Shown piece by piece: positions 46,410 to 54,172 of a DNA stretch of 64,000 nt; positions within the stretch are counted from its first letter, which is position 1, and every line of letters starts with the position of its first letter. The position numbers and the translations under genes are program-made. The notes beneath the pieces are model-generated. The model saw only the letters and a list, made by a program, of their open reading frames with translations. It was not told where the DNA came from and ran no database searches. The DNA comes from an uncultured Pelagibacteraceae bacterium (GTDB taxonomy: Bacteria > Pseudomonadota > Alphaproteobacteria > Pelagibacterales > Pelagibacteraceae). Location: positions 62,001-126,000 of the forward strand of contig CACLXL010000001.1 in NCBI GenBank assembly GCA_902610975.1, read 5' to 3'.

Positions 46410-47912
46410 TTAAAATTTTTGTCTTCTCAAGAATGCTGGGATTTCAAAATCCTCTTCAGCATTTGAGTCCTGGTCAAATAATTGATCAGTAAAATTATTC
46501 TCCTCATGATCTTTTGACTTATGGCCATCGTGCTCATGCTCTTCCGAAAAAAGTTTTGGAGTGCTTTCCTGAAGAATGTTACTTTGTACTATCTCATTTT
46601 CATAAGATATACTTTCATCAATTGTGCTCCCGTTATTCTCTATATATGATGCACTTTCAATAGAAACTCCTCTAGGAATTTCCTCTGTTTTCTCTTTTCT
46701 TAATAAAGCTTCCTCCTGAATTATATTTTCCTCTTTACTCTCAAAGCTATCTATCAATGCGCTTTGTTCTTCGTTATTTTTAATTTCGTATCTTTCATCA
46801 AGTTTCAAAGCAGTAGCTCCATCAATAGAGTTAATGACGTTTTGCTCTACGTTAGATTTTGAAAATAAATTTTCTGTAAAGATATTTTTATTCCCATTAG
46901 ATCCATTTACTACGTTTAGAACTGGTCTAGAGTCAGAAATTGATGAACCTTTAAGTGAAGTAGCAACAATCGACACTCTAATTTTACCGTTCATATTTTC
47001 ATCTTTTATTGCTCCAAAAATAAGTTCGGCTTCGGGATCTACCTCAGCTCTAATTTTATTTACTGCTGCATCAACCTCAAAAAGTTTAATATCGCTACCA
47101 CCAGTTATGTTTACAAGAAGTCCTTTGGCGCCTTGTAAAGTATACTCATCAATCAATGGATTATTTAAAGCAAGTTCAGTAGCAGCCATTGCTCTATTTT
47201 CCCCTTCTGCTTCTCCTGTGCCCATCATTGCTTTTCCACTCGAACTCATAACAGTTTCAACATCAGCAAAATCTAGATTTATCATTCCGGGCCTAACCAT
47301 TAAATCAGTTATGCTTTGAACACCATGTTTTAATACATCGTTAGACAAACTGAAAGACTCTTCAAAACCAGTTGACTCATTTGCTACTTTGAAAAGATTT
47401 TGATTAGGGACTACAATTGTAGTATCTAAATGCCTCTTCAATTCTTCTAAACCAGCAGTAGCTCTTCTCATTCTTTTAGGACCTTCATAAGAAAAAGGTA
47501 AAGTTGTTACACCAACGGTCAAAATATTCATTTCTCTTGCAGCTTTTGCAATTACATGAGAAGCGCCTGTGCCTGTTCCTCCTCCCATGCCAGAAGCTAT
47601 GAAAACCATGTTGCTTCCTTGAATATAATTTATTATTTCATTTATTGACTCATCAGCAGCAGCTTGGCCAATGTCGTGTTTTGCCCCTGCTCCAAGACCT
47701 TTGGTTAAATTCATACCAATCTGAATTTTTGCATCTGCTTTGCTCATCTTAAGATCTTGGGCATCAGTATTTACGGCAACAAATTCTACTCCTTGCATCC
47801 CTGCTTCGATCATAGCATTGATTGCATTGCCTCCTGCGCCTCCTACTCCTATTACTAAAATCCTTGGTTTTAATTCTCTCAACTCTCCACCTCCAACATT
47901 AATGCTCATCAC
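46410..47912 (-). CDS. ftsZ: FtsZ, tubulin-like division GTPase (relocated next to mraZ)
   Basis: 500 residues. GTP-binding GVGGAGGNAINAM (22-34), tubulin signature GGGTGTG (110-116), VTTLPFSYEGPKRMRR and the T7-loop NLDFADVETVM are intact. A linker of about 160 residues, acidic and with a His-rich patch (EEHEHDGHKSKDH), ends in the conserved tail EIPAFLRRQ that binds FtsA and other partners. It forms the Z ring. It lies 10 bases after mraZ and 18 before rsmH, so it should be under the mraZ promoter. The first residues (MMSINVGGGELRELKP) allow Met1 or Met2. Confidence 0.97.
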   Translation of the reverse strand: MMSINVGGGELRELKPRILVIGVGGAGGNAINAMIEAGMQGVEFVAVNTDAQDLKMSKADAKIQIGMNLTKGLGAGAKHDIGQAAADESINEIINYIQGSNMVFIASGMGGGTGTGASHVIAKAAREMNILTVGVTTLPFSYEGPKRMRRATAGLEELKRHLDTTIVVPNQNLFKVANESTGFEESFSLSNDVLKHGVQSITDLMVRPGMINLDFADVETVMSSSGKAMMGTGEAEGENRAMAATELALNNPLIDEYTLQGAKGLLVNITGGSDIKLFEVDAAVNKIRAEVDPEAELIFGAIKDENMNGKIRVSIVATSLKGSSISDSRPVLNVVNGSNGNKNIFTENLFSKSNVEQNVINSIDGATALKLDERYEIKNNEEQSALIDSFESKEENIIQEEALLRKEKTEEIPRGVSIESASYIENNGSTIDESISYENEIVQSNILQESTPKLFSEEHEHDGHKSKDHEENNFTDQLFDQDSNAEEDFEIPAFLRRQKF

Positions 47913-47922
47913 AGTCCCCTTT

Positions 47923-48369
47923 CTATTTATTTTCCCATTTTAGATTTGATCTATTTTGAAAAGCTTTTTTTCTAGCGAAAATTTTAAACTTTTCAAAATT
48001 CTTTGGCTCCCAAATTTGAAAAGTTTTACCCAAACCAACAAAAAGGATGCTATTTTTAATTTTTGCATGATCTAAAAGTTTTTGAGTAATTGAGACTCTT
48101 CCCTCAGGATCAAATTGAAGATTTTCACTTTCAGATAAAACTGATGTAGCAAAATAATCTCTTTTTTCCTCAAATGGATTAAGCGAGTCTATTGTGTTTG
48201 ATAATTTTTCTATTCTGTCTTGAGAACAACCTTCAAGTGCTGGGCTATTAAAAGAGGGATAACCTATAAAACCATTATATCCTAAAGAATTTAAATATGA
48301 TCTAAAAGAAGCTGGCACAGAAACTCGACCTTTCTTGTCTATTTTGTTTTCGAAACTCGATAAAAACAT
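47923..48369 (-). CDS. mraZ: MraZ, dcw transcriptional repressor
   Basis: 148 residues with the two AbrB-like half-sites typical of MraZ, each with DxxxR: DKKGRVSVPASFR (about 12-24) and DPEGRVSIT (about 88-96). MraZ forms a ring and binds TGGGN repeats in its own promoter. Exactly such repeats lie 52-76 bases upstream (48421-48445). In this genome the next gene is ftsZ, so MraZ may directly set FtsZ supply. No strong ribosome-binding site lies right before the ATG (best AAAAAGG is 13 bases off). Confidence 0.95.
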   Translation of the reverse strand: MFLSSFENKIDKKGRVSVPASFRSYLNSLGYNGFIGYPSFNSPALEGCSQDRIEKLSNTIDSLNPFEEKRDYFATSVLSESENLQFDPEGRVSITQKLLDHAKIKNSILFVGLGKTFQIWEPKNFEKFKIFARKKAFQNRSNLKWENK

Positions 48370-48420
48370 TCTTCAATAAAAACCTTTTTTCCTTTATTAT
48401 TCTCAAATAATCCTCCTTAA

Positions 48421-48445
48421 TGGGATTTGATGGGATGATATGGGT
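48421..48445 (-). promoter_or_regulatory. MraZ operator: three TGGGN boxes at 10-base period
   Basis: On the plus strand TGGGA (48421-48425), TGGGA (48431-48435) and TGGGT (48441-48445) are separated by exactly 5 bases each. This is the spacing and sequence of known MraZ binding sites. The boxes overlap the -10 element and expected start of the mraZ promoter, an arrangement suited to autorepression. Confidence 0.88.
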
Positions 48446-48462
48446 TTTTTTGTAATAGTCAA
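48435..48462 (-). promoter_or_regulatory. Promoter of the mraZ-ftsZ-dcw run
   Basis: On the minus strand TTGACT (48462-48457) and TATCAT (48440-48435) are each 5 of 6 to consensus with a 16-base spacer, predicting a start near 48428 and a leader of about 60 bases. Box 2 and box 3 of the MraZ operator overlap the -10. A perfect AGGAGG (48417-48412) lies in the leader, 42 bases before the mraZ ATG. Confidence 0.75.
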
Positions 48463-48513
48463 TAAGTTTCTATTTTTAGTTGAGTACAAAAGTGGAACAC
48501 ATAGGGCTCTATT

Positions 48514-48871
48514 GCCAGATAATTTGTAAGCCGGGTTCTGTCATTGAAGATGTCATTTATCTAGGCTTAAATTCACATTCAAGCTCAAGCGGTTAACCCA
48601 GAAGACTAACTAAAGACTGTTTTTGGCAAATCAATGCAATGTCTTCTCTATTTAACCTTGCTCCCAGTGGGGTTTGCCGTGCGTTTTTTGTTACCAAAAA
48701 ACCGGTGAGCTCTTACCTCCCCGTTTCACCCTTGCCTTGATTAGGCGGTTTATTTTCTGTGGCACTATCCCTGAAGTCACCTTCGCCAGCCATTAACTGG
48801 CACTGTGTCTTTACGGAGCCCGGACTTTCCTCTGCTACATATTTTTAACAGCGACAGTCCAATTATCTGGC
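48514..48871 (-). ncRNA. rnpB: RNase P RNA
   Basis: Read on the minus strand, the ends GCCAGATAATT (48871-48861) and AATTATCTGGC (48524-48514) pair perfectly as P1. Next to the 5' end is the universal GAGGAAAGTCCGGGCTCC, and next to the 3' end is ACAGAACCCGGCTTAC, the two halves of the conserved core. An internal GGGAGGTAAGAGCTCACCGG region and GGCAAACCCCACTGGGAGCAAG follow the A-type layout. It is the catalytic RNA that matures tRNA 5' ends. Length is about 358. No gene with a protein product fits this gap. Confidence 0.96.
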
Positions 48872-48878
48872 AAGTTCT

Positions 48879-48905
48879 TTTATAAAATAACAGTGATTTG
48901 ATCAA
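48879..48905 (-). promoter_or_regulatory. Candidate rnpB promoter
   Basis: Minus strand TTGATC (48905-48900), 15-base spacer, TATAAA (48884-48879), then 7 bases to the G at 48871 that begins the P1 stem. The spacing to the RNA 5' end is what a start site needs, though the -35/-10 spacer is short. The -35 overlaps the end of the amidase gene. Confidence 0.55.
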
Positions 48906-49618
48906 GTTTTATTATTAATATTAGCTAAAAAATGGCTTATTTTATAAGTTTTTTTGTCTAAATTTCCTGTAACATTTTGAGGGTAATACCTTTGTTGAAA
49001 TGCCCGAATAACTCTTCTATCTGCTCTAGTTCTTTTATTAATATTAAAATATCTATAACCGATCTTGTAGAGATTTTTAAAAAAGACGGTTTTATCTTTA
49101 GAATAATTTAACGAATTTTTCCCTATTTTATGCCAATGACCAAACTGAAATTTACTTAAATTTTTCCAAGGAAACTTTTCACCTGGATCGACTTTTCTTA
49201 AAGGAGCTATATCGGAGTGTCCCAAGAAATTTTCAGTTCTGATTTTATAATTAGATTTTAATATTTTACACAAACTTATCAGACTTTTAATTTGGCGTTT
49301 TGGAAAGCTCCTGTAACCAAATCTGTGGCCCTTATTTACTAATTCAATACCAATTGAGTGATTGTTTAGATTAGTATATTTTTTCCATTTTGATTTCCCT
49401 GCGTGCCATGCAACCTTATTTTCTTTAACCATTTGTATTACCTCCCCTTTTAAATTTATTAAAAAATGGCAGCTTACTTTTGATTTTGGGTTTTTTAATC
49501 TATTAATAGATTCAATTTCAGATTGCATTCCAGTATAATGGAAAATAACAAATTTTATCATACGTTTGGGTCGAGATTTTTTTGAATAATTTGAAGATAA
49601 ATTTGTTTTTTTTCTCAT
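48902..49618 (-). CDS. N-acetylmuramoyl-L-alanine amidase (Amidase_2) with PG-binding domain
   Basis: 238 residues. An Amidase_2 zinc hydrolase domain carries H27 (IFHYTG), H134 (LGHSDIAP) and D144 (VDPGEKFPW), the AmpD/AmiD ligand set, then a small peptidoglycan-binding-like helical domain (RRVIRAFQQRYYPQ, about 203-216). It cleaves the MurNAc-L-Ala amide in peptidoglycan or anhydro-muropeptides. The two-domain layout is that of AmiD, but no signal peptide or lipobox is visible, so cytoplasmic muropeptide recycling (AmpD-like) is the alternative. Divergent from mlaA with a 99-base AT-rich gap. Confidence 0.87.
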   Translation of the reverse strand: MRKKTNLSSNYSKKSRPKRMIKFVIFHYTGMQSEIESINRLKNPKSKVSCHFLINLKGEVIQMVKENKVAWHAGKSKWKKYTNLNNHSIGIELVNKGHRFGYRSFPKRQIKSLISLCKILKSNYKIRTENFLGHSDIAPLRKVDPGEKFPWKNLSKFQFGHWHKIGKNSLNYSKDKTVFFKNLYKIGYRYFNINKRTRADRRVIRAFQQRYYPQNVTGNLDKKTYKISHFLANINNKT

Positions 49619-49717
49619 AAAAAAGAAAAGTTAGTCAAATTTACAACAAATTTAAACCTTTTTTGAATATATTTTATATAGCATAAATGGTAAATATATA
49701 TATATAGCGTATAAATT

Positions 49718-50461
49718 ATGAATTTAAAAAAATATACTAAAATTGTTTTACCTATTATACTGATATTGTCTTTTAACATTTCAACCGTAAAGGCTTCAGA
49801 TGAATGCTTTGAAGGTGTAAGTAGGTCAATTTTCAAGTTTAATTTAGCTTTTGATGATTATGTTCTTGAGCCGATTGCAAAAGGTTACAGCAAGCTTCCA
49901 AGTCCAATAAGGACAGGAACTGGGAATTTTACTTCAAATATTTCAACGCTTTTATCAATTCCGAATTCTTTACTCCAAGGGAACTTAAAACAAGTAGGGC
50001 ACGCAAGTGGAAGTTTTATAGTTAACACAACTGTTGGAATACTGGGCTTTTTAAATCCAGCAGAAAGACTAGGTCTAAAACCACATAAAGAAGATGTGGG
50101 TCAAACATTAGGTGCTTATGGAGTTGGACCAGGTTGTTACTTTGTTTTGCCAATTTTAGGTCCAACAACTGTTAGAGACTCTGTGGGATTAATTGCTGAT
50201 ACTTTTGTTGATCCCTTTGCGCAAATTACGCTAAGAGAAAATGAACTTCTGGGAGTTTCTGGAAATAAATTAGATTACTATTCTTTAAAAGGTGCAAACG
50301 CTGTTGATTTTAGATCAGATAATTTAACAAGTTTTGAGAGTTTAGAAAAAAATTCAATTGATTTATATTCATCTTATAAAAGTGTCTATCTCCAAGATAG
50401 AGAGAACAAGATAGAAAACTCTAATAACGATAATGAGGATTGGGGAAATTTAGATAATTAA
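49718..50461 (+). CDS. mlaA: MlaA (VacJ)-family outer-membrane lipid-asymmetry protein
   Basis: 247 residues. A signal peptide (about 1-26, cleavage after VKA) is followed by the MlaA domain: SRSIFKFNLAFDDYVLEPIA, GNFTSNISTLLSIPNSLLQG, NTTVGILGFLNPA, KEDVGQTLGAYGVGPGCYFVLP and LPILGPTTVRDSVG. MlaA removes phospholipid from the outer leaflet of the outer membrane and hands it to MlaC. The classic lipobox is absent: the first cysteine (C30) is in a DEC context, so this copy may be a non-lipidated form. The next gene is mlaC, 8 bases downstream. Confidence 0.92.
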   Translation: MNLKKYTKIVLPIILILSFNISTVKASDECFEGVSRSIFKFNLAFDDYVLEPIAKGYSKLPSPIRTGTGNFTSNISTLLSIPNSLLQGNLKQVGHASGSFIVNTTVGILGFLNPAERLGLKPHKEDVGQTLGAYGVGPGCYFVLPILGPTTVRDSVGLIADTFVDPFAQITLRENELLGVSGNKLDYYSLKGANAVDFRSDNLTSFESLEKNSIDLYSSYKSVYLQDRENKIENSNNDNEDWGNLDN

Positions 50462-50469
50462 ATTTCAAA

Positions 50470-51066
50470 ATGAAAAAAATAATTATTTTTTTAATTTCCC
50501 TCAACTTTTTTATTTTTTCTCCTTTAAAGGCTTATAGTACTAACCCAGGAGATTTTGTTTCTGAATTAGTTAATGATGCTATAAGCAAGCTTTCAGATGT
50601 AAATTTAAATAAAGAACAAAAATATAAATTTATTGAAAAAATTGCTCTTGAAAACGTTGATATTAATGCACTTGGATTATATACTTTAGGAGAATTAAGA
50701 AAATCTACTGAAAAAACAACAATTTTGAAATATCAGAAAACTTTTGAAAAATATTTTTTAAAAAGTTTAACATCTAGATTATCTGATTACTCATCTAGCA
50801 AGTTTGAAGTAGTTAATGAGGATAAAAAAAGCTCTAATTACACTATTGTTAGCTCTAAAGTAATACCAAGTAAAGGTGAGCCCGAAATTAAGATTGACTG
50901 GCGAATTTACACAAAAAATCCTGAGAAGCCACTTATAAGAGATCTCATTGTTGAAGGTTTGAGTTTAGCAAGAACCCAAAAAGAAGAATTTGCGTCGATA
51001 TTAAATTCAAACAATAATGATATTAACACTTTAATTGAAAAATTAGAAGAATTTTTAAACAATTAA
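50470..51066 (+). CDS. mlaC: MlaC-family periplasmic phospholipid carrier
   Basis: 198 residues with a signal peptide (about 1-21) and the MlaC/Ttg2D fold: VSELVNDAISKLSD, FIEKIALENVDINALGLYTLG, YQKTFEKYFLKSLTSRL and a C-terminal IRDLIVEGLSLARTQKEEFASIL. It shuttles phospholipid between MlaA and the inner-membrane MlaFEDB transporter, whose genes are not in this window. Ends 2 bases before the tRNA CCA on the other strand. Confidence 0.9.
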   Translation: MKKIIIFLISLNFFIFSPLKAYSTNPGDFVSELVNDAISKLSDVNLNKEQKYKFIEKIALENVDINALGLYTLGELRKSTEKTTILKYQKTFEKYFLKSLTSRLSDYSSSKFEVVNEDKKSSNYTIVSSKVIPSKGEPEIKIDWRIYTKNPEKPLIRDLIVEGLSLARTQKEEFASILNSNNNDINTLIEKLEEFLNN

Positions 51067-51068
51067 AA

Positions 51069-51145
51069 TGGTGGGCCCGCCAGGACTCGAACCTGGGACC
51101 AATACATTATGAGTGTACTGCTCTAACCAACTGAGCTACAGGCCC
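51069..51145 (-). tRNA. tRNA with CAU anticodon (Ile2 or elongator Met)
   Basis: 77 bases including an encoded CCA, cloverleaf complete: acceptor GGGCCTG/CGGGCCC, D-arm GCTC-AGTTGGTTA-GAGC, anticodon stem and loop with CTCATAA, T-arm CCAGG-TTCGAGT-CCTGG. The anticodon is CAU. The G-rich GGGCC acceptor and TTGGTC variable region resemble tRNA-Ile2 (whose C34 is modified to lysidine by TilS), but elongator Met cannot be excluded by eye. It is not initiator Met, because it has a paired first base and no GGG/CCC anticodon stem. Confidence 0.93.
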
Positions 51146-51189
51146 TAAAATTATTATTATATTTATTTTCAGAAAAATCTACTTTTAAA

Positions 51190-52224
51190 TTATTTTTTTA
51201 TTTTTTCCAGTCTTAAATAAGCTGGGTCATTTTGAACTAATGATGTAAATTTACATATTTGATAAAGCAAAATCTCATTGTCATAAAAAGGATACTCAAA
51301 AAATCTATTTGGTTTAACGTTTAAAAGTTCATCAGCATTGAATTTTCCATCCACAGGGATTTTTTCAACTGTATTAGTGCAAAAAAAATAGGAATTTTTT
51401 TTACCAATTTCTTGAATGAAGTCTATGTAAACTTTTATCTGCTCAGCTGTCATCTCTTGAAATGATGCTGTATTTAAAAATAAGTCAATTATATTTTCGT
51501 CAACTTGTTTTATTTGTGATGGTGTAATAAATATAAAATCGTATTTTTTTAAAGTATCCTCATCTATATTCTTTTCTATTTCATTTGGCAGAAGCATTTC
51601 AGAGTCAGGATATAGATTTTTTAGAAAAGGTATACATAGCATAAGGGTTTCCGGAATATCAATATTAATAATACAATTTGATTTTAAATGATGTTTAATT
51701 AATGAAATTAAGTTTCCATTTCCTCCTCCAATTTCAACAACATTTAAATTCTCTGAATTTTTTATATGCGAGTTAAGTATATTAAGATAATAATATGACC
51801 TTATAATATGATCATTCAATTCATACTTAAAAGGAAAAATATTTTTACATTCTTTGAAGTTTTTTGCAATTAGTCTTTTTTTATCAAAAAAAATTTTTTG
51901 ACCTTCATAAAAATTGTCTTTTAAAATTTCATCAAAAGCTTTTTTATAAGGTAAATTTAAATTTATATTATATCTAATTATTTTTTTTACTATTTGTTTA
52001 AATTTTCTGTAAAAAAAACTAAAAGAATTTTTTTTATCAGGAATATAATTACCTGAGTTTCCCTCTAAGATAATTGAATTTCCATCTATTTTTGAAGTAA
52101 TCAAATTTGAATGATGTTCCCAGTATATTGACTTGGAAAAACTTACTTGATTTTTAAATATGTTTGACTCTAAATAATTTTTATATCTTGTTATAAAAAT
52201 TTTGTTTAGTTTTATCTTAATCAT
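51190..52224 (-). CDS. Putative sugar O-methyltransferase (NanM-like family)
   Basis: 344 residues. The SAM-binding motif VVEIGGGNGN (162-171), preceded by a long helical N-terminus and followed by IINIDIPETLMLCIPFLKNL, matches the putative sugar O-methyltransferase family often found in surface polysaccharide clusters. The EIGGG start and D-x-P-E at the second strand are the visible landmarks. No sugar biosynthesis genes lie nearby; it stands alone between a tRNA and rpoD and is very rich in Asn, Ile and Lys, which suggests an accessory gene acquired beside the tRNA. Substrate unknown. Confidence 0.7.
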   Translation of the reverse strand: MIKIKLNKIFITRYKNYLESNIFKNQVSFSKSIYWEHHSNLITSKIDGNSIILEGNSGNYIPDKKNSFSFFYRKFKQIVKKIIRYNINLNLPYKKAFDEILKDNFYEGQKIFFDKKRLIAKNFKECKNIFPFKYELNDHIIRSYYYLNILNSHIKNSENLNVVEIGGGNGNLISLIKHHLKSNCIINIDIPETLMLCIPFLKNLYPDSEMLLPNEIEKNIDEDTLKKYDFIFITPSQIKQVDENIIDLFLNTASFQEMTAEQIKVYIDFIQEIGKKNSYFFCTNTVEKIPVDGKFNADELLNVKPNRFFEYPFYDNEILLYQICKFTSLVQNDPAYLRLEKIKK

Positions 52225-52263
52225 TTGGTCTTTTTAATAAAAGCAAGGTAAATTAAAAATATA

Positions 52264-54120
52264 TTATTTTTCTAAAAAACTTTTAAGTTGCTTTGACCTG
52301 CTTGGATGTTTAAGTTTTCTTAATGCTTTTGCTTCGATTTGTCTAATTCTTTCCCTGGTAACTGAAAATTGTAAACCTACTTCCTCTAAAGTGTGATCCG
52401 TGTTCATTCCAATTCCAAATCTCATTCTAAGAACTCTTTCTTCTCTTGGAGTTAATGAAGCTAAAATTTTAGTAGTCGACTCACTTAAATTAGACTGAAT
52501 TGCTGTGTCTAAAGGCTGAAGAGCGTTTTTATCCTCTATAAAATCTCCTAAACTACTGTCTTCCTCATCGCCAACAGGAGTTTCTAGTGAAACTGGTTCT
52601 TTAGCTATTTTTAAAACTTTCCTAACTTTTTCAAGAGGCATTGCAAGTTTTTTTGCAAGCTCTTCTGGTGTTGGTTCTCTGCCAAACTCACTCATAATCT
52701 GTCTTTGTGTTCTTACAATCTTATTAATAGTTTCAATCATATGAACTGGTATTCTAATTGTTCTTGCCTGGTCTGCAATTGATCTTGTAATAGCTTGTCT
52801 AATCCACCAAGTAGCATAAGTTGAAAATTTATATCCTCTTCTATACTCAAATTTATCAACTGCTTTCATCAAACCTATATTTCCTTCCTGTATTAAATCT
52901 AAAAATTGAAGTCCTCTGTTAGTATATTTTTTTGCAATTGAAATAACTAATCGTAAGTTAGCTTCAACCATTTCTTTTTTAGCAATTCTAGACTCTCTTT
53001 CTCCTTTTTGGATTCTACTTACTAACTTTTTAAACTCGCCAACTGAAAGTCCTATTTTTTTACTAAATTCTACTAATCTATCCTTGATTTCTGTGAAATC
53101 TTTCTTGTATTTCTTGAAGAAGGATTTCCAAGATGGGTTTTCTTTTAGAAAAGATTCAAACTTTGGATTTATTTCGTTACCGACATAATATTTTAAAAAC
53201 TCTTCACGAGATATTTTGTTTTCCATAGCAAGTCTTAATAAAATTCCCTCTAAAGACACTATTTTTTTATTCTCTTTGTAATGTGACTGGACTAATTCTT
53301 CTACAACATGGGGTGCTAATTGTAAGTTTTTAAAATTATCTACTAAAATTTCTTGTATCTTTTTAAAATTTTTATTTTTTGAGACAGATAATTCTTTAGA
53401 TGCTAAAATACATTCTAACTTTTCTAACTGGTATTTTTGAAGTTTAGAATAATTTTTATTTAAAGAATTTAAAATATTAATAATTTTAGGCTTAATTTCT
53501 TCTTCCATTTTTGCGAGAGAAACATTAAATTCATCATCTTCAGTATTCGTTGAATTTTCATCATCTTTCTTTGTATCTTCATCTTTATCTTTTTTTGTTT
53601 TTTTATCAGCTTTTAAATCTTCGTTTTCTCCTATTGCTTCAAAGTCTTCATAAGTTGAGTCGATATCTATAATATCTCTAACTAAAAGTTGCTGGCTTTC
53701 AATTTGTTCTCGCCATTCATTAATTTTTTTACCGACTATTGGACTTTGAGTGAGAGCATTTATCATAACGTCTTTGCCTGCCTCAATTCTTTTAGCTATA
53801 GCTATTTCACCTTCTCTAGATAAAAGTTCAACGCCTCCCATTTCTCTAAGATACATTCTAATTGGGTCATCGCTTTTATCTGATGTTTTCTCCTCACTTG
53901 AAACTGATGTCTCTTTTTTCTTATTAGATTGATACTGTGATTTTTTTTCTACTAAAGTTATTTTATCATCCACAAGAACTATAAATGCTTTTTCTAAGTT
54001 TTCTTGCGTACTATTTCTTTTTCCTAAAGATTTTCCTAACTCCTCGTATGTTATAAAACCCCTATGCTTTCCTTTGTCTAGAAGTCTTTCAAAAGATTTA
54101 GTTATTAATTTCTCTGCCAT
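52264..54120 (-). CDS. rpoD: Primary sigma factor RpoD (sigma-70)
   Basis: 618 residues. Region 1.1 is about 1-80, region 1.2 [21 protein letters not shown] (about 85-105), an acidic non-conserved insert (about 165-200), region 2 with [20 protein letters not shown], region 3, and region 4.2 [20 protein letters not shown] at the C-terminus. It directs RNA polymerase to housekeeping promoters. It lies downstream of dnaG, the common rpsU-dnaG-rpoD order without rpsU (here preceded by a YqeY-like gene). Confidence 0.97.
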   Translation of the reverse strand: MAEKLITKSFERLLDKGKHRGFITYEELGKSLGKRNSTQENLEKAFIVLVDDKITLVEKKSQYQSNKKKETSVSSEEKTSDKSDDPIRMYLREMGGVELLSREGEIAIAKRIEAGKDVMINALTQSPIVGKKINEWREQIESQQLLVRDIIDIDSTYEDFEAIGENEDLKADKKTKKDKDEDTKKDDENSTNTEDDEFNVSLAKMEEEIKPKIINILNSLNKNYSKLQKYQLEKLECILASKELSVSKNKNFKKIQEILVDNFKNLQLAPHVVEELVQSHYKENKKIVSLEGILLRLAMENKISREEFLKYYVGNEINPKFESFLKENPSWKSFFKKYKKDFTEIKDRLVEFSKKIGLSVGEFKKLVSRIQKGERESRIAKKEMVEANLRLVISIAKKYTNRGLQFLDLIQEGNIGLMKAVDKFEYRRGYKFSTYATWWIRQAITRSIADQARTIRIPVHMIETINKIVRTQRQIMSEFGREPTPEELAKKLAMPLEKVRKVLKIAKEPVSLETPVGDEEDSSLGDFIEDKNALQPLDTAIQSNLSESTTKILASLTPREERVLRMRFGIGMNTDHTLEEVGLQFSVTRERIRQIEAKALRKLKHPSRSKQLKSFLEK

Positions 54121-54172
54121 AAGTGAAATGTTGGTTATATATAATGACTAACTTAAAAAAATCTATACTTTT

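Noticed and set aside
46834-47319. 161-codon plus-strand frame inside ftsZ
   Set aside because: It is the antisense shadow of a strongly conserved FtsZ region and has no recognisable protein features.
48370-48900. Possible protein gene between mraZ and the amidase
   Set aside because: The interval is filled by RNase P RNA (48514-48871) and the mraZ promoter and operator; no credible coding frame exists.
49682-49717. AT dinucleotide run before mlaA as a regulatory microsatellite
   Set aside because: Short runs like this are expected in DNA with this composition and no phase-variation or promoter role can be argued from one sequence.
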